The notes under the pieces: model-generated
The model's database searches: none
The model's input: the letters and a program-made list of their open reading frames with translations, nothing else
Told to the model about the DNA's origin: nothing
Shown: one piece after another, positions 1-13,374 of the stretch
How positions within the stretch are numbered: position 1 is the stretch's first letter
Layout of the letters: each line of letters starts with the position of its first letter
Made by a program: the position numbers and the translations under genes
Origin: Copromyces sp. CBS 386.78
Taxonomy: Eukaryota > Ascomycota > Sordariomycetes > Sordariales > Sordariaceae
Length of the DNA: 64,000 nt
Direction of reading: 5' to 3'
Assembly (NCBI GenBank): GCA_030685235.1
Contig: MU839148.1
Coordinates: forward strand, 1-64,000

Positions 1-3000
1 GACGCCGGATCTATCTTACGATTTGCAATGTGTTGGCTGACAGGGATAATTTCCCCATACAAACTTTCGTTTTGATGGTTGAACCAAACACGCCCTGAGT
101 GTGGGGTGTTAATTGGCTGCTTTGACGGAGTGCTGTTTCCTTTACACAGTTCTCTTTGTTGGAAGAAAAGTGTCCCTATTTGGGCCAGCCAACCATCGAG
201 AACTCTGCCCCCACCATTAGTCTGGAAGTTGGGGATAAAATCGACTCATCTGACGGATCAGTCTCCCTCAGAAAAATGTCCCTGACGTGGTTTGCTCGTA
301 GGTTGTGATACCGTGTGTAAGTTGCTATAAAACACGGGAAGAGGAGTGGTCCAAAATATCGTCACACAATCATGTGGTTACAACAACTCCCCTTACCCTT
401 CGCAGAACTCGTCCAGGCTCACAAGGGTTGGTATTGGAGCAGTGGAGTGATAAAAGGGGACCTTGGGATAGAACCATTGGATTATGGCATTGTCCTGTTT
501 TTGAAATGGTTGATATGAGCTGAGGCTTTCGCGAAAGAGCCGTGCGATTGATGCTTGTGTGCTTGTGTGATTGTGTGCTGGTGTGCCATTGAGAGTAAAC
601 ACAGCTGGCAGGATGACCGTTCTCGCGCTTGCTTGCAGCTGGTGTTACCGTCTACTTGGTATGATGAGTAAGTTTAAATAAGTGGGGTAGGTATAAAACC
701 ATAGACGTCCGTGCCAAAAGATACCTGACAGGGGGGTTTTTACTTTCGCTCGCGACCACAGTAGGCCATAAGGACGAAAGCTGTGAATATCGAATGGTGG
801 CTGGATGGAATTTAATGTGATTTCATCGATAGGCAGGTAGAGTCGTGATATGTTAGCGAGTCGAAGAAGGAGCCATGAATATCTCTCCACTCGGGCGTTC
901 CCCCCCCACACACACCTATGCTAATATTCTGGAAGGTGCGATGTTGCGCACAGACCTTTTGGTCACGTATTTAGTCCATAGTCACGGTGAGAAACCGTTA
1001 GTTACCAGATCATCCAATCACACACCTTGTTAGATACCCCAAAGAACCCCTTGTCGCGGTGCAAACCCGTATTTCAATACCCTCAGTTATATTCCTGTTT
1101 TGGCGCTGGGGCTGGTCTGCCGCGTTATGTAGAGGCTCGAGAGGTAGCTGCCACATGCTTCGACTGTGGAACCGACCAATGTGCGTCTCTGGATTGCTCA
1201 CTAGGGCCCGCCCGGCTACCTGTCGATAATTCGGGCATGGTCCCTTCCTCTTGTTGCATCCCCCAAGCCCTCTTCTCCAGGGCCTTGGACTCCGGCTTGG
1301 CCTGCTTCCACTTCTCATGTGTGCTCCGCCCGGCCATTCTCTTGACTTGGAGCGACCCGACAGCCGACCAACGAAAGTCGGATCTGTCGTTTGAATTGCC
1401 CCCAGCGGCTTCTTTGGCCACCAACCAAGTTGACCACCTTTTCCGTCCTCCGTTCTGCGCTGGCGTGTCCTCCTGAACATCCCCCCTCCCCCCGCGAGTG
1501 CCCGTCCAGTTCATAAAGTCCGTCATCGCCCCCCTTCCTCTCCTCTGCCCTGTTCTTTTTTCCTCTTTCCTCGCCCACTTTCGACTCTCCTACTCCTGGC
1601 ACTGTCTTGTTCCTCTATCTGCTACTCAACAGGTGCCTACAGTATTCAGCTTGCCTACTAGGAGGTGCTTTCCCAAGTCGGGTTTTACATGTAAGTTGCG
1701 AATATCATCGGATCCCCTTCCTTCTCCCCCGTGCCCCTTCGCTCTTTGCCAGTTCCGATGCTTGGACAAGACGAAACGACAATCGGCGACACCTCTACCT
1801 GTTGAAAGCGAGCTCCCGACTTGGAAACCGCCGTCCGCTACGAGCACACAGCAAGAACGACATCGGGCATTTGGTCAGCTTCAATCTGCGACGTCTTGAT
1901 CTCTGCCATTGCGAGTCTAGCCAAGTACAAGGCTTCAAAATTCCCGAAAACACCATCCGATCATCATGGCCCCGCGGCACAAGCTACGTACCAAGTTTAC
2001 GACCGGCCGGTAATCAGCGACCCCACACACACACGACATTCAGCTCAGGAGATACGTACTTTCTCAAGCTCCCAGCCGAGACCATTCCCAAGACACCGAA
2101 ACCGGAGTACAAGCTATTTTCCCTCAGGAAGAGAGCACTGCAAAGACATGACGCAGTAGCAGTTCGGAAGCCCAAGAACAACAGTGCCATTTGAGCGGAC
2201 AAGTCAGCAACAACTTGGCATCTCCTTCACGGTCAAGACAACAAGAATGGACAACATGGGGACTCCGTCGTCACCAAGTGGAAACGCAGGGTAAAGCCAA
2301 CTTTGTAGTGATGCCCCTGACGCGCTTGGTGGACCCCGCCTCGCTAGGAGCCCTGGCCCTTGGGGGGACCTTGTGCTGGGATCTCCCGGTCGCCCCCGGC
2401 CGCCCACTCCCCCGCCCGCGCATCCCACATCCATCTTCCTGACTATCACCAAAACGGCATGGAGTTTCTTTTACCTCCACCACTTCCACTTTGCTGGCGT
2501 GGAGATTGGCTGCGCTGACAAACACCGTCAACACCACCATTCCAGTACCGATGGTCATTCCTTCCATCTGACCTCCTCGGCAAAATACGCTTGGGCTTAG
2601 GGTATTGTCGATATTGGATGCTGTTGGCCTATCAAAAGACAGGACGGCAGCCGCATGGGCGCGATAAGGAAGATTGCAATTGGCTTTTTTTTCGTCATAT
2701 CGCATCCCACGCAGCTGGTGTTGGAGTTGTGAGTGGACAGCCCTGGAATGGGCTGGGTGCGACTGTGCGTTCAATTGCATCACAGGCTCACACGAGCAGC
2801 TGCCTGCGGGTGTACTCCAAACAACACTTTCGAGTACCACTGCAGGAGGGCATCACCACCAACTCGCACAATGGAGACACACACACACACCCACTTCTAC
2901 CCCAAGGTCTTGTCTTGAGGTTCTCCGCAGCAAGCCATCGGATGGTGTGTTAAGCGAGGCATCTGCCGTTTCCACTTGTCCGTCCACACAGACTCTCAAC

Positions 3001-3521
3001 CTCAGCCGGTGGCTTGGGCATTCTCTATCATGATGCCTCCAACTCGGATCAGGGACCCGGTGTGCCTTGGCTTCGGAGCCCCTCTCTTGTGCTCTCTTGT
3101 CGCGAGAGCTTGGCCAGAGTCCCGCTTGGTGGCCGGTTCAACATGCCAAGATCGGGGATTACTGCTCGGCTCGGTGGCATTACTGTCGTGTGTCTTGTCT
3201 GCAAGAGTTGTGCAATCTATTTTTCGCCATCGGAGGCCCGACGAGAAACGTGTCGCCCTCTCCCAACTGCATATAACTGCAATACCCGGGAAACCCCCTA
3301 CTTCGCTGCGCAGATTTTTTTTTTGCCATTAATATTTGAACCGTGCCTACACAGTTAACTGACTCTTCTTTTCCCAGATCCTCCTTTCCATCCGAGCCAT
3401 CTCTTCTTCCTTTCTCTTCTCCCTTTTCACAAACCTCAGCTGCAACAGCCAAGTCGGCGCCGTTGACTCTTTGTGAACGATACCCATACCTCGAGCGTTT
3501 ACCAAGGACAACCTGCCTAGC
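1..3521. other. Upstream region of glutamate synthase, no gene supported
   Basis: No open frame here has the composition or family look of a protein; the longest frames overlap each other on both strands. A strongly pyrimidine-rich stretch at about 1481-1620 and a second at about 3360-3450 resemble the CT-rich tracts near transcription starts in filamentous fungi. The second lies just upstream of the glutamate synthase start. A good splice donor occurs at 1691, and two very short ATG frames occur at 1966-2013 and 2247-2294. The first tract may therefore mark a long spliced leader or a separate non-coding transcript. A short AC-dinucleotide run is at about 2878-2891. Confidence 0.5.
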
Positions 3522-6500
3522 ATGGGCGCTGCCGAGGATTTCGACGACCGACAAGTGCATCTTGACACAGAGAAAGAGCAATATCACCCCTATGAATACC
3601 AAACAGAGAATAACGCTTCGTGGGCTGGCGCCTTGCCGGTGAAGCAGTGCGTTTGACCCGATCCCCTTGTGATAACTTGGCCAGGTCGCTAATCAAACAT
3701 TGCTTAGGGGATTGTACGATCCCGAGCTCGAAAAGGATGCCTGTGGTGTAGGCTTTGCTTGGTAAGACCCCAGAACTCAAAAGTGCATTGACCAAACGCT
3801 AATTTGCCACGCTACAGCCATATCAAGGGCAAGCCTAGCCACAAGATTGTCAGCGATGCACGAAACCTCCTTTGCAATATGACCCATCGTGGTGCCGTGG
3901 GTTCAGACGCACGCGATGGTGATGGTGCAGGTGTCATGACATCGATCCCCCATAAATTCTTCGTCAAGAATTTCGCACGCGAAGCTGGAGTCACGCTTCC
4001 TCCACTGGGCCAGTATGCTGTGGGAAACTTGTTCTTCAAGCCCGATCCTGAGACACTCCAGGAGTCGAAGCGGCAGTTGGAAGAGATTGCCGAGTCGTTG
4101 GGCTTGAGAGTTCTGGGATGGCGAGAGCCTCCCGTGGATTCGACTTTGCTTGGTCCTGCTGCTCTTTCCCGAGAGCCTTCCATTCTGCAGCCTTTCGTTG
4201 TGCTAGCGTCTGCCTACGGGTCCGGCAATGAGCCAGAAACAACCGACCCCGAGAAGTTTGACGAGAGGCTGTTTGAGCGGCAGCTCTACGTCCTCCGAAA
4301 GAGAGCCACACACACGATTGGGCTGCAGAACTGGTTCTACATCTGCTCCCTTTCCAACAAGAACATTGTCTACAAGGGTCAGTTGGCGCCGGTTCAGGTT
4401 TACCAATACTACAATGATCTGGTGAACTATGACTATGAGGCTCACTTTGCCTTGGTACATTCACGTTTCTCTACCAACACCTTCCCCTCTTGGGATCGTG
4501 CACAGCCTCTCCGATGGGCTGCTCATAACGGTAAGCAATAGGCCCTGACCGCAAAGCACTTGGTGATCCCTTGCTAACATGATCCCTTCTCAGGTGAAAT
4601 TAATACCCTTCGCGGTAACAAGAATTGGATGCGTGCCCGTGAAGGTGTCATGCAGTCTGATGTCTTTGGTGATGAGCTAGAACTTCTCTATCCTATTGTC
4701 GAGGCTGGCGGTTCTGACTCTGCTGCCTTCGATAACGTGTTGGAGCTCCTTACCATCAACGGCGTGCTCTCCCTTCCCGAGGCCGTCATGCTGATGGTGC
4801 CCGAGGCTTGGCAAGGGAACCAGAGCATGGATCCCAAGAAGGCGGCCTTCTACGAGTGGGCAGCTTGCCAGATGGAGCCCTGGGATGGCCCTGCTCTCTT
4901 TACCTTTGCTGATGGCCGTTTCTGTGGTGCCAACTTGGACCGTAACGGCCTCAGACCTTGCCGTTATTATGTGATGGATGACGACCGCATTATCTGCGCA
5001 TCTGAGGTCGGCACTATCCCCGTTGAACCCGAGAAGATCATTCAGAAGGGCCGTCTCCAACCTGGTCGCATGCTTCTCGTTGACACTCGCGCCGGTCGCA
5101 TCATTGATGACTCCGAGTTGAAGGCTGCTGTCTCTAGCCGAGAGGATTTCAGGTCATGGCTTGACAAAGAGCTCATCACCATGCCCCAGGTTGTCGAGAC
5201 GCTTTTCCAGAGCCAGAGCATCGAACTTGCTCCCAAGCTTGATAACACCAGGATCCAGGAGGACCCTCTGTTGCACGCTTTTGGATACACCTTTGAGCAG
5301 GTGAGCTTGCTGCTTGGTCCCATGGCCTCAGACGAAAAGGAGGCTCTCGGTTCCATGGGTAACGATGCTCCGCTTGCCTGTCTGTCTGATGCTCCGAAGT
5401 TGTTGTACGAATATTTCCGTCAGCTCTTCGCCCAAGTCACTAACCCGCCCATTGATCCCATCCGAGAGTCGATTGTCATGTCTCTTGAATGCTATATTGG
5501 CCCTCAGGGCAACCTGCTGGAGATGGATTCCTCTCAGTGCGGAAGACTGTTGCTTCCTAGCCCCATTCTCTCCATTCCCGAGTTCAATGCGCTCCAGAAC
5601 ATGTCTACCATTCACCCCGAGTGGACTGTCAAGATCATTGACCTGACATTCCCCAAGAAGGAGGGCGTTGAGGGTTACATCAGACACCTTGACTACATCT
5701 GCAAAGAGGCCACTGCCGCTATTGAGGCTCGTGATCGTATCATCGTGCTGTCTGATCGCAAGACTTCCAAGGATCGTGTTGCTGTTTCTGCTCTCCTCGC
5801 TGGTGGCATGGTTCACCATCACCTTGTCAGCAACAAGTGGCGCGCAATGGCTGCCATTGTCGCTGAGACAGCCGAGGCTCGTGAGGTTCACCACATGACG
5901 GTCCTCCTTGGCTACGGTGTTGACGCCATTAATCCCTACCTTGCCATGGAATGCATCATCAAGCTCAACAAGGAGAAGCTCATCAAGAAGAAGCTGACCG
6001 ACGATGAGCTCATCTACAACTACAAGCACTCCTGCGATGGTGGTATCCTCAAGGTCATGAGCAAGATGGGTATCTCTACCTTGGCCAGTTATAAGGGTGC
6101 CCAGATTTTTGAGGCCTTGGGTGTCGATGACAGTGTGGTTGAGCGCTGCTTCAAAGGTACTGCCTCCCGTATCAAGGGTATAACATTTGAACTTATCGCC
6201 GAGGATGCCTTCCGTTTGCACGAGCGCGGTTTCCCATCGCGTTACACCGTTGCTGTTTCTGGACTTCCCGAGTCTGGTGAATACCACTGGCGTGACAATG
6301 GCGAGGCTCATGTCAACGATCCTACTTCAATTGCCAACATCCAGGATGCCGTCCGCACCAAGAACGACAAGTCTTATGAGGCCTACTCACTCTCTGAGTA
6401 CGAGCAGATCAAGTCTTGCACGCTTCGTGGTATGCTTGACTTTAAGTTCGAAGAAACCACTCCTATCCCCATCGATCAGGTCGAGCCTTGGACCGAGATT

Positions 6501-9500
6501 GTTCGCCGATTCTGCACTGGCGCCATGTCGTATGGTTCTATCTCCCTCGAATCTCACTCTACCCTGGCTGTTGCCATGAACCGGCTCGGTGGCAAGTCCA
6601 ACACTGGTGAAGGTGGTGAAGATCCTGAACGCTCTCAGAGACTGCCGAACGGCGATACCATGCGCTCAGCCATCAAGCAGGTTGCCTCGGGTCGTTTCGG
6701 TGTCACATCTGCTTATCTGGCCGACTCTGATGAGCTTCAGATCAAGATGGCACAGGGTGCCAAGCCTGGTGAGGGTGGTGAGCTTCCCGGACACAAGGTC
6801 TCCAAGTCCATTGCCCGCACTCGTCACTCCACCCCTGGTGTCGGTCTCATCTCGCCCCCTCCCCATCACGATATCTACTCGATTGAAGACTTGAAGCAGC
6901 TCATTTATGACCTCAAGTGCTCGAGCCCTCGTTCTCGCGTCTCCGTCAAGCTTGTGTCTGAGACTGGTGTTGGTATCGTTGCCTCTGGTGTCGCGAAGGC
7001 CAAGGCTGATCATATTCTCATCTCCGGCCATGACGGTGGCACTGGTGCCTCTCGCTGGACTGGCATCAAGTACGCCGGTCTCCCCTGGGAGTTGGGTCTT
7101 GCTGAGACTCATCAGACATTGGTTCTCAATGACCTCCGTGGTCGCGTTGTCGTTCAGACTGATGGTCAGCTTCGTACCGGTCGTGATGTTGCCATTGCTT
7201 GCTTGCTGGGCGCTGAGGAATGGGGTTTCGCTACCACTCCTCTCATTGCCATGGGTTGCATCATGATGCGCAAGTGTCACTTGAACACCTGTCCGGTTGG
7301 TATTGCCACTCAGGACCCTGAGCTTCGCAAGAAGTTCACTGGTACTCCTGAGCATGTGATCAACTTCTTCTACTATGTAGCGAACGAGCTCCGTGCTATC
7401 ATGGCCAGGCTTGGTTTCCGTACCATCAACGAGATGGTTGGTCACGTTGAGGTGCTCAAGGTCCGCGAGGATCTTAGGACCAAGAAGACTTCAAACATTG
7501 ACCTGTCTCTTATCCTGACGCCCGCCCACAAACTCCGTCCCGGAGTGGCAACCTTCAATGTCCGCAAGCAGGATCACAAGCTTTACGTTCGCTTGGACAA
7601 CAAGCTTATCACCGAGGCTGAGCTGACCCTTGATAAGGGACTGCCTTCGCGTATTGAGTGCGATATCGTCAACACTGATCGCGCCATGGGCACTTCGCTG
7701 TCCTACCAAATCTCCAAGCGCTACGGCGAGAAGGGACTGCCTGATGACACTGTCCATGTTAATATCAAGGGTTCTGCGGGCCAGTCCTTCGGCGCTTTCC
7801 TTGCTCCGGGTGTCACGCTCGAGTTGGAGGGTGATGCCAACGATTACGTCGGCAAGGGCTTGTCCGGTGGTAGACTCATTGTGTATCCCCCTCGTTCCGC
7901 TGTTTTCAAGGCCGAGGAGAACATCATTGTTGGTAACGTTTGCTTGTACGGAGCCACCAGCGGTACCTGCTTCTTCCGCGGTGTTGCAGCTGAGCGTTTC
8001 GCTGTGCGCAACTCCGGTGCCACTGCCGTCGTTGAGGGTGTCGGTGACCACGGCTGCGAGTATATGACTGGTGGTCGTGTTGTTATCCTCGGAAGCACTG
8101 GCCGTAACTTCGCTGCTGGCATGTCTGGTGGAATCGCCTACATCTTGGATATTCAAGGAGACTTCTTGTCCAAGCTTAACACCGAGATGGTTGAAGCCAG
8201 CACTCTTGAGGAGGCCGAGCCCGAGGAGATTGCATTCATCCGCGGTCTCGTTGAGGATCACCACCACTACACTGGTTCCGAGCTTGCCGCTCGTATTCTG
8301 GTTGACTTCTCCCGTGCCCTCAAGCGCTTCATCAAGGTGTTGCCCGTCGACTACAAGCGCGTACTGGAAGAGGAGAAGGCCAAGGCTGCTGAACAGGCCG
8401 CTGAGAACAAGCGGGCCGAGTACAACCTCCCTGCGGCTGGCAAGAAGGAGAAGGATCCCCATGCACCCAAGCTTCTGGATATTGAGGAGAGCATTACCGA
8501 TAATGCTATCAGCAAGAAGAAGGCGCTTGTGTTGGACAAGACGCGCGGTTTCATGAAGTATCAGCGCCGTGCTGAGAAATACCGGAAGCCTGCGACTCGT
8601 GTCAAGGACTGGGCCGAACTGTCTCAGCGTCTTGATGAGGATGAGCTCAAGTACCAGTCTGCCCGTTGCATGGACTGCGGTGTTCCCTTTTGCCAGTCTG
8701 ATAGCGGCTGCCCGATTTCTAACATTATCCCCAAGTGGAACGAGCTGGTCTTCCAGGGCCAGTGGCGCGATGCTTTGAACCGCCTGCTCATGACCAACAA
8801 CTTCCCCGAGTTTACTGGCCGCGTTTGCCCTGCTCCTTGCGAGGGTGCTTGCGTTTTGGGCATTAATGAGCAGCCTGTGGGTATCAAGTCGATCGAGTGC
8901 GCCATCATTGATCGTGGTTTCGAGATGGGATGGATGGTACCGGAACCCCCTAAGATCCGCACTGGCAAGAACGTTGCCATCATCGGATCTGGTCCCGCTG
9001 GTCTCGCTGCCGCCGACCAGCTGAACAAGGCTGGCCACAGCGTTACTGTATATGAGCGTGCCGACCGTCTTGGTGGTCTGCTCATGTACGGTATCCCCAA
9101 CATGAAGTTGGACAAGCGCATCGTCAAGAGACGTACCGATTTCATGGCTGCTGAGGGTGTCCAGTTCAAGACTGGCGTCGCGGTTGGCGAGGACATCACA
9201 CTCATGGACCTCAAGAAGCAGAATGATGCCGTCATCATTGCTACCGGTGCCACTGTGGCCCGTGACCTCCCCATCAAGAACCGCAATCTTGAGGGTATTC
9301 ATTTCGCCATGGAGTTCCTCCACAAGAACACCAAGTCTCTTCTTGATTCCGAACTGGCCGACGGCTCCTATATCTCTGCGAAGGATAAGCACGTCATCGT
9401 CATTGGTGGTGGTGATACCGGTAACGACTGCATCGGTACCTCTGTCCGCCACGGTGCCAAGTCGGTCATCAACTTCGAGCTCCTCCCCAAGCCTCCCCCG

Positions 9501-10052
9501 GCTCGTGGCCGCGACAACCCGTGGCCTCAGTGGCCCCGCATCTACCGCGTGGACTACGGCCACGATGAGGTCAAGCAGCACACGGGCAAAGATCCTCGCG
9601 AGTACTGCATCATGTCGGAGGAGTTTGTCGATGATGGCACTGGCAAGGTGAAGGGCATCAACACGATCCGCGTGGAGTGGACCAAGTCCGCCAGCGGCGG
9701 TTGGGACATGAAGAAGATCGAGGGCTCGCAGCAGTTCTTCCCTGCCGATCTTGTCCTGCTGTCTATGGGCTTCCTTGGGCCAGAGGCTCGTGTACTCGGT
9801 GATGAGATCGAGAAGGATCCTCGCAAGAACGTGAAGACTCCTCCCGGCAAGTATGCCACCAACGTCGAGGGCGTGTTTGCTGCCGGTGATTGCCGTCGTG
9901 GTCAGTCGCTCATTGTCTGGGGTATCAACGAAGGCCGCCAGGCTGCTCGCGAGGTCGATATTTACCTCGAGAAGAGCACATGCTTGCCCGTTACAGGTGG
10001 TATTGTCAAGCGTACCGCCGAGGAGGTGTTTGCTGCCGCTGCCGCCGCTTAA
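3522..10052 (+). CDS. GLT1: NADH-dependent glutamate synthase (GOGAT), single-chain
   Basis: Makes two glutamates from glutamine and 2-oxoglutarate with NADH; with glutamine synthetase it forms the ammonium-assimilation cycle. Exons 3522-3646, 3708-3761, 3818-4530 and 4594-10052 give 2116 aa, close to the yeast enzyme. Cys54 in the DACGVGF motif is the expected nucleophile of the type II glutamine amidotransferase domain after removal of a 53-residue propeptide. The central and FMN synthase domains follow, with the 3Fe-4S cysteines in CHLNTCPVG near residue 1186, then the GXGXG domain. The fused small-subunit region has cysteine clusters from about 1655, a first nucleotide-binding motif (IIGSGPAG) near 1757 and a second (IGGGDTG) near 1900. 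The first three exons lie within 1 kb and the last is intronless. This is the counterpart of Neurospora en(am)-2 (from memory). Confidence 0.97.
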
Positions 10053-10912
10053 ACGATGGTGGGCATGGGCATGACATCAGGAGGAGGATATGGTTGGGAT
10101 CATTCCCATGTTGGATGAGAATGGCGATGGGATTTTCTATGGTTTTCATTCAAGGTTTGATACCATGTGTGGAAGAAAGGGTTCGTTTCTTGGTATCGGA
10201 TTTTGGGTTTGTTTCTGCATTTTTAAAAGCATCTTATGGCCCTTCTTGGGATTGCAATGTCCTCGCCAGTTTCCTGTTATTTTTCAGGTCTAGATCATTT
10301 GGTTTTGGGGGTGGTCGGTTGCTGTATATACCATTACCATCTTGCGAATACATAGCCTCTTTCAATGTCTGAGGACTCACTCATCGAATGTGACTGCCTG
10401 TGATTTGTTGCAGATGCAGCATGTGAAGTCGAGAGGATCATGACATTGTCTTGGCGGAGGTTGTTCTCGAGGACGGCAACGGGAGCACGTGTAGCAATGA
10501 TTGGCCAATTGCAGGTCTGAACACCCCTGCTATCATTGGTGAACTTCAGTGGAGCAGGCCTCGAACACGCCCGACCCAATCCTTGCTACAGTGACGAAGT
10601 GATGTGGGGATAAGTACGCTTCCAAAGGGCTTGCGGATGGATCCACGAAGTCTGGCGGCTCCGCGAACCACGAACAACAAACACTTTGTGGCGCAATGAC
10701 CTTCTCGGCTCAATCTTGTGATCGCATCTTGTTTTCGTTTGCCCCTCCTTCTGCTTCCCATAGAGTTTGAAGTCTCGACTCCACGCACCGATTATCGCAA
10801 CAGTACTAATCATCTCATCGTATTTTCTCAATAGCATCTTCGGGACAACCCCTCAAGATAGTAGCAGCAGCAGCAGCACCACCACCACCACCACGACAAC
10901 ACCACTGCGACC
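10053..10912. other. Intergenic region between glutamate synthase and the VTC gene
   Basis: About 860 bp holding the 3' flank of glutamate synthase and the promoter of the VTC-type gene. It contains a perfect CACGTG at 10486-10491 and, just before the VTC start codon, an AGC/ACC triplet run at about 10862-10895. No coding sequence is supported. Confidence 0.6.
10486..10491. promoter_or_regulatory. CACGTG motif, candidate NUC-1/Pho4-type site
   Basis: A palindromic CACGTG lies 427 bp upstream of the start codon of the VTC2/3-type gene. In yeast, Pho4 activates VTC genes through CACGTG/CACGTT, and Neurospora NUC-1 binds the same core (established knowledge). That this copy is used is inference from its position; one hexamer can occur by chance. 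A weaker CACGTT is at 15108-15113, upstream of the Gde1-type gene. Confidence 0.4.
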
Positions 10913-13374
10913 ATGCGTTTCGGCAAGACGCTCAAGCAATCCATTTACGAGCCATGGCGGGACAAGTACATGGACTACAGCAAGCTCAAAAGCATCCTCC
11001 GAGAGGACAAACCCGACGATGATGACGAGCCATGGACCGAGGAGGACGAGAACCGCTTCTGCGACGAGATTTTCAACACGCAGCTTGAAAAGGTGGCCCA
11101 GTTCCAGGAGGAGAAGATGCAGGAGCTGCGTCAACGAGTAGACGCGGCCTTCGACAAGCTCAGAGATCTGCCACCGGCCGATGCCGAAAACAAGGACAAG
11201 CCGACTGACGAAGCCCTCGCCCAACGACTCAAGGACCTCGAGGCCGAGCTGGATGGCATCACGAACGAGGTCAAGGAACTTCAGAAGTACAGCAACCTGA
11301 ACTACACGGGCTTCCTCAAGATCGTCAAGAAACATGATCGCAAGCGTGGTGATCGGTACAAGATTCGTCCCATCATGCAGGTCAGCTTGTCCAAGCGGCC
11401 CTTCAACTCAGAGCAAGGGTACTCGCCTCTGCTCAACAAGCTGTCGCTCATGTATTTCGCCATCCGCCAACACCTCGAAGAGAATGCTCCCGCCGAGCCG
11501 TACCATCTCGACCCCGAAAGTCAACCCGAGACACACAATGGCGAAAAGTACACGGCCTACAAGTTCTGGGTGCACCCCGACAACCTGCTCGAGGTCAAGA
11601 CGTATATCCTCCGCAGGCTCCCTGCTCTCGTCTACAGCCAACAATCGGCCAAGGAATGGGATGGAGATGAGGACCCGACCATTACATCTCTGTACTTTGA
11701 CAGCCCCAACTTCCAAATGTACAACCAAAAGGTGGACCGTGAAACCGAGGCGTCATCGCTCCGCTTGCGTTGGTACGGTCAACTGAGCCAGAAGCCCGAT
11801 ATTGTTCTGGAGCAAAAGATCATCCACGACAACGGCACCAGCGAGGAGCGCAAGTTCCCCATCAAGGAGAAGTACATCAAGCCATACTTGGATGGCGAGT
11901 ACAAGATGGAGAAGTCGATCCAGAAGATGGAACGACAGGGCCAGAGCACCGCAGACGTCGAAGAGTTCCGCTCCACTGCCGATGCTATCCAGGACTACAT
12001 TCGCAGCAACAAACTTCAGCCTGTCATCCGCGCGAACTACGTCCGAACTGCCTTCCAGAAGCCCGGAGATGATCGCATTCGTGTGTCTATCGACACCGAC
12101 ATTGCCTTCATCCGCGAAGATACCCTCGACCGCGATAGGCCGTGCCGCGATCCCCAGAACTGGCACCGCACGGATATCGACGACAGCAACATGACCTACC
12201 CCTTCAAGAACATCAACCAGAGCGAGGTGTCTCGGTTCCCCTATGCAGTGTTGGAAATCAAGCTGAAGGAGGACAATAACCGTAAGCGACCAGTCTGGGT
12301 CACGGACCTGATGGCCTCGCATTTGGTCCACCCTTGCCCTCGCTTTTCCAAGTTCATGCACGGCGTCGCCTCTCTTTTCGAGGACTACGTCAACAGGTTG
12401 CCCTTCTGGCTGCCCGACCTCGACATCGACATTCGCAAGGATCCTCAGGTGGCCTTCGAGGAGGAGGAAGCGAAGCGAGCCCACCGTGCGCAGAACGAGC
12501 AAGTAGTCGGCAGCTTCCTCGGCACGAAACTCGGCAACTCATTCAAGCCCTCCCGGAGCTCTCCTGTGGCCAAGTCCTACCTCGCTGAGCGCGTCGCGGC
12601 CGAAAGCAGCGGCGCCAAAGCGCAAACTCCCGCCTCCGGGATAACAGACAGGACCCCTACCGGCATCACTCCTGCCGGCGACGCACTCAACGGAAGCAGC
12701 AGTAGCCAGCAACAGAATGGCCAACAACAAGGCCGTAGTGATTACGGCACCATGACTCTTTCGTCTGTCTTCCCCGGCTTCTCCCTCTCCAAGTACTCCA
12801 AAGCCATGCGTCTCAAGCGGGCCCAGCGCGAAGGCGGCGGTCGTCGTGGCTCCGTGACCCTCCCTCCTGGAGTCGAGGAGCCGACCGAGTGGATCAAGAA
12901 CTCGGGTCCCTTGCAGATCGAGCCCAAGGTCTGGCTGGCCAACGAGCGCACGTTCCTTAGGTGGCAGCATATTTGCGTGTTGCTGGGAGGCTTGGCTATC
13001 AGTTTGTACACGGCCGCGGGCAGGGACACGGTGGCGGAGTGGATTGCGATTGGGTTTATTCTCACGGCGACGTTTGCTGGGGGTTGGGGATACTTCTTGC
13101 TGCACTCGAGAAGACAGATGATTATTGCGAGGAGCGGCAAGGACTTTGATAATTTCCTGGGCCCGTTGGTGGTTAGTATTGCGCTTATGGTGGCGCTTGT
13201 TTTGAACTTTAGCTTTGCGGTAAGTCTTCTCAAGTCGCTGGAGTATCTAGGTGGAAATTACTTTGCTGACTTGTGTGTCTTTAGTATCGTGACTTCTTGG
13301 CCAGATCTGAAAGGTCTGAGGCTCTGTTCACACAAAGCAGCAGCTCCTCGGCGAGTCATGTTGACCTGAGATAG
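10913..13374 (+). CDS. Vacuolar transporter chaperone subunit, VTC2/VTC3 type (SPX + polyP-polymerase fold + DUF202)
   Basis: Subunit of the vacuolar membrane complex that makes polyphosphate from ATP and moves it into the vacuole, gated by inositol pyrophosphate binding to SPX. Exons 10913-13219 and 13285-13374 (intron 65 bp) give 798 aa, close to yeast Vtc2/Vtc3 (about 830) and longer than Vtc4 (721). The SPX domain covers residues 1 to about 150 (start MRFGKTL, then YMDYSKLK). The tunnel-fold polymerase domain spans about 210-500, with KFWVHPDN, LRLRWYG, YVRTAF and VLEIKLK. After a Q/S-rich linker, a DUF202 membrane domain begins near LANERTFLRW (about 675) with three hydrophobic segments. 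The N-terminus and linker resemble Vtc2/3 more than Vtc4, but many basic residues of the catalytic tunnel appear to be kept. Splicing replaces an unrelated read-through tail with YRDFLARSER. Confidence 0.9.

Noticed and set aside
1010..1526. Overlapping frames of 130-156 codons on both strands
   Set aside because: They overlap each other, have no recognisable domains and look like random translation of GC-rich intergenic DNA.
7491..9581. Antisense frame of nearly 700 codons inside glutamate synthase
   Set aside because: It mirrors the strongly biased codons of a well-supported gene and matches no family; long antisense frames are usual in such genes.
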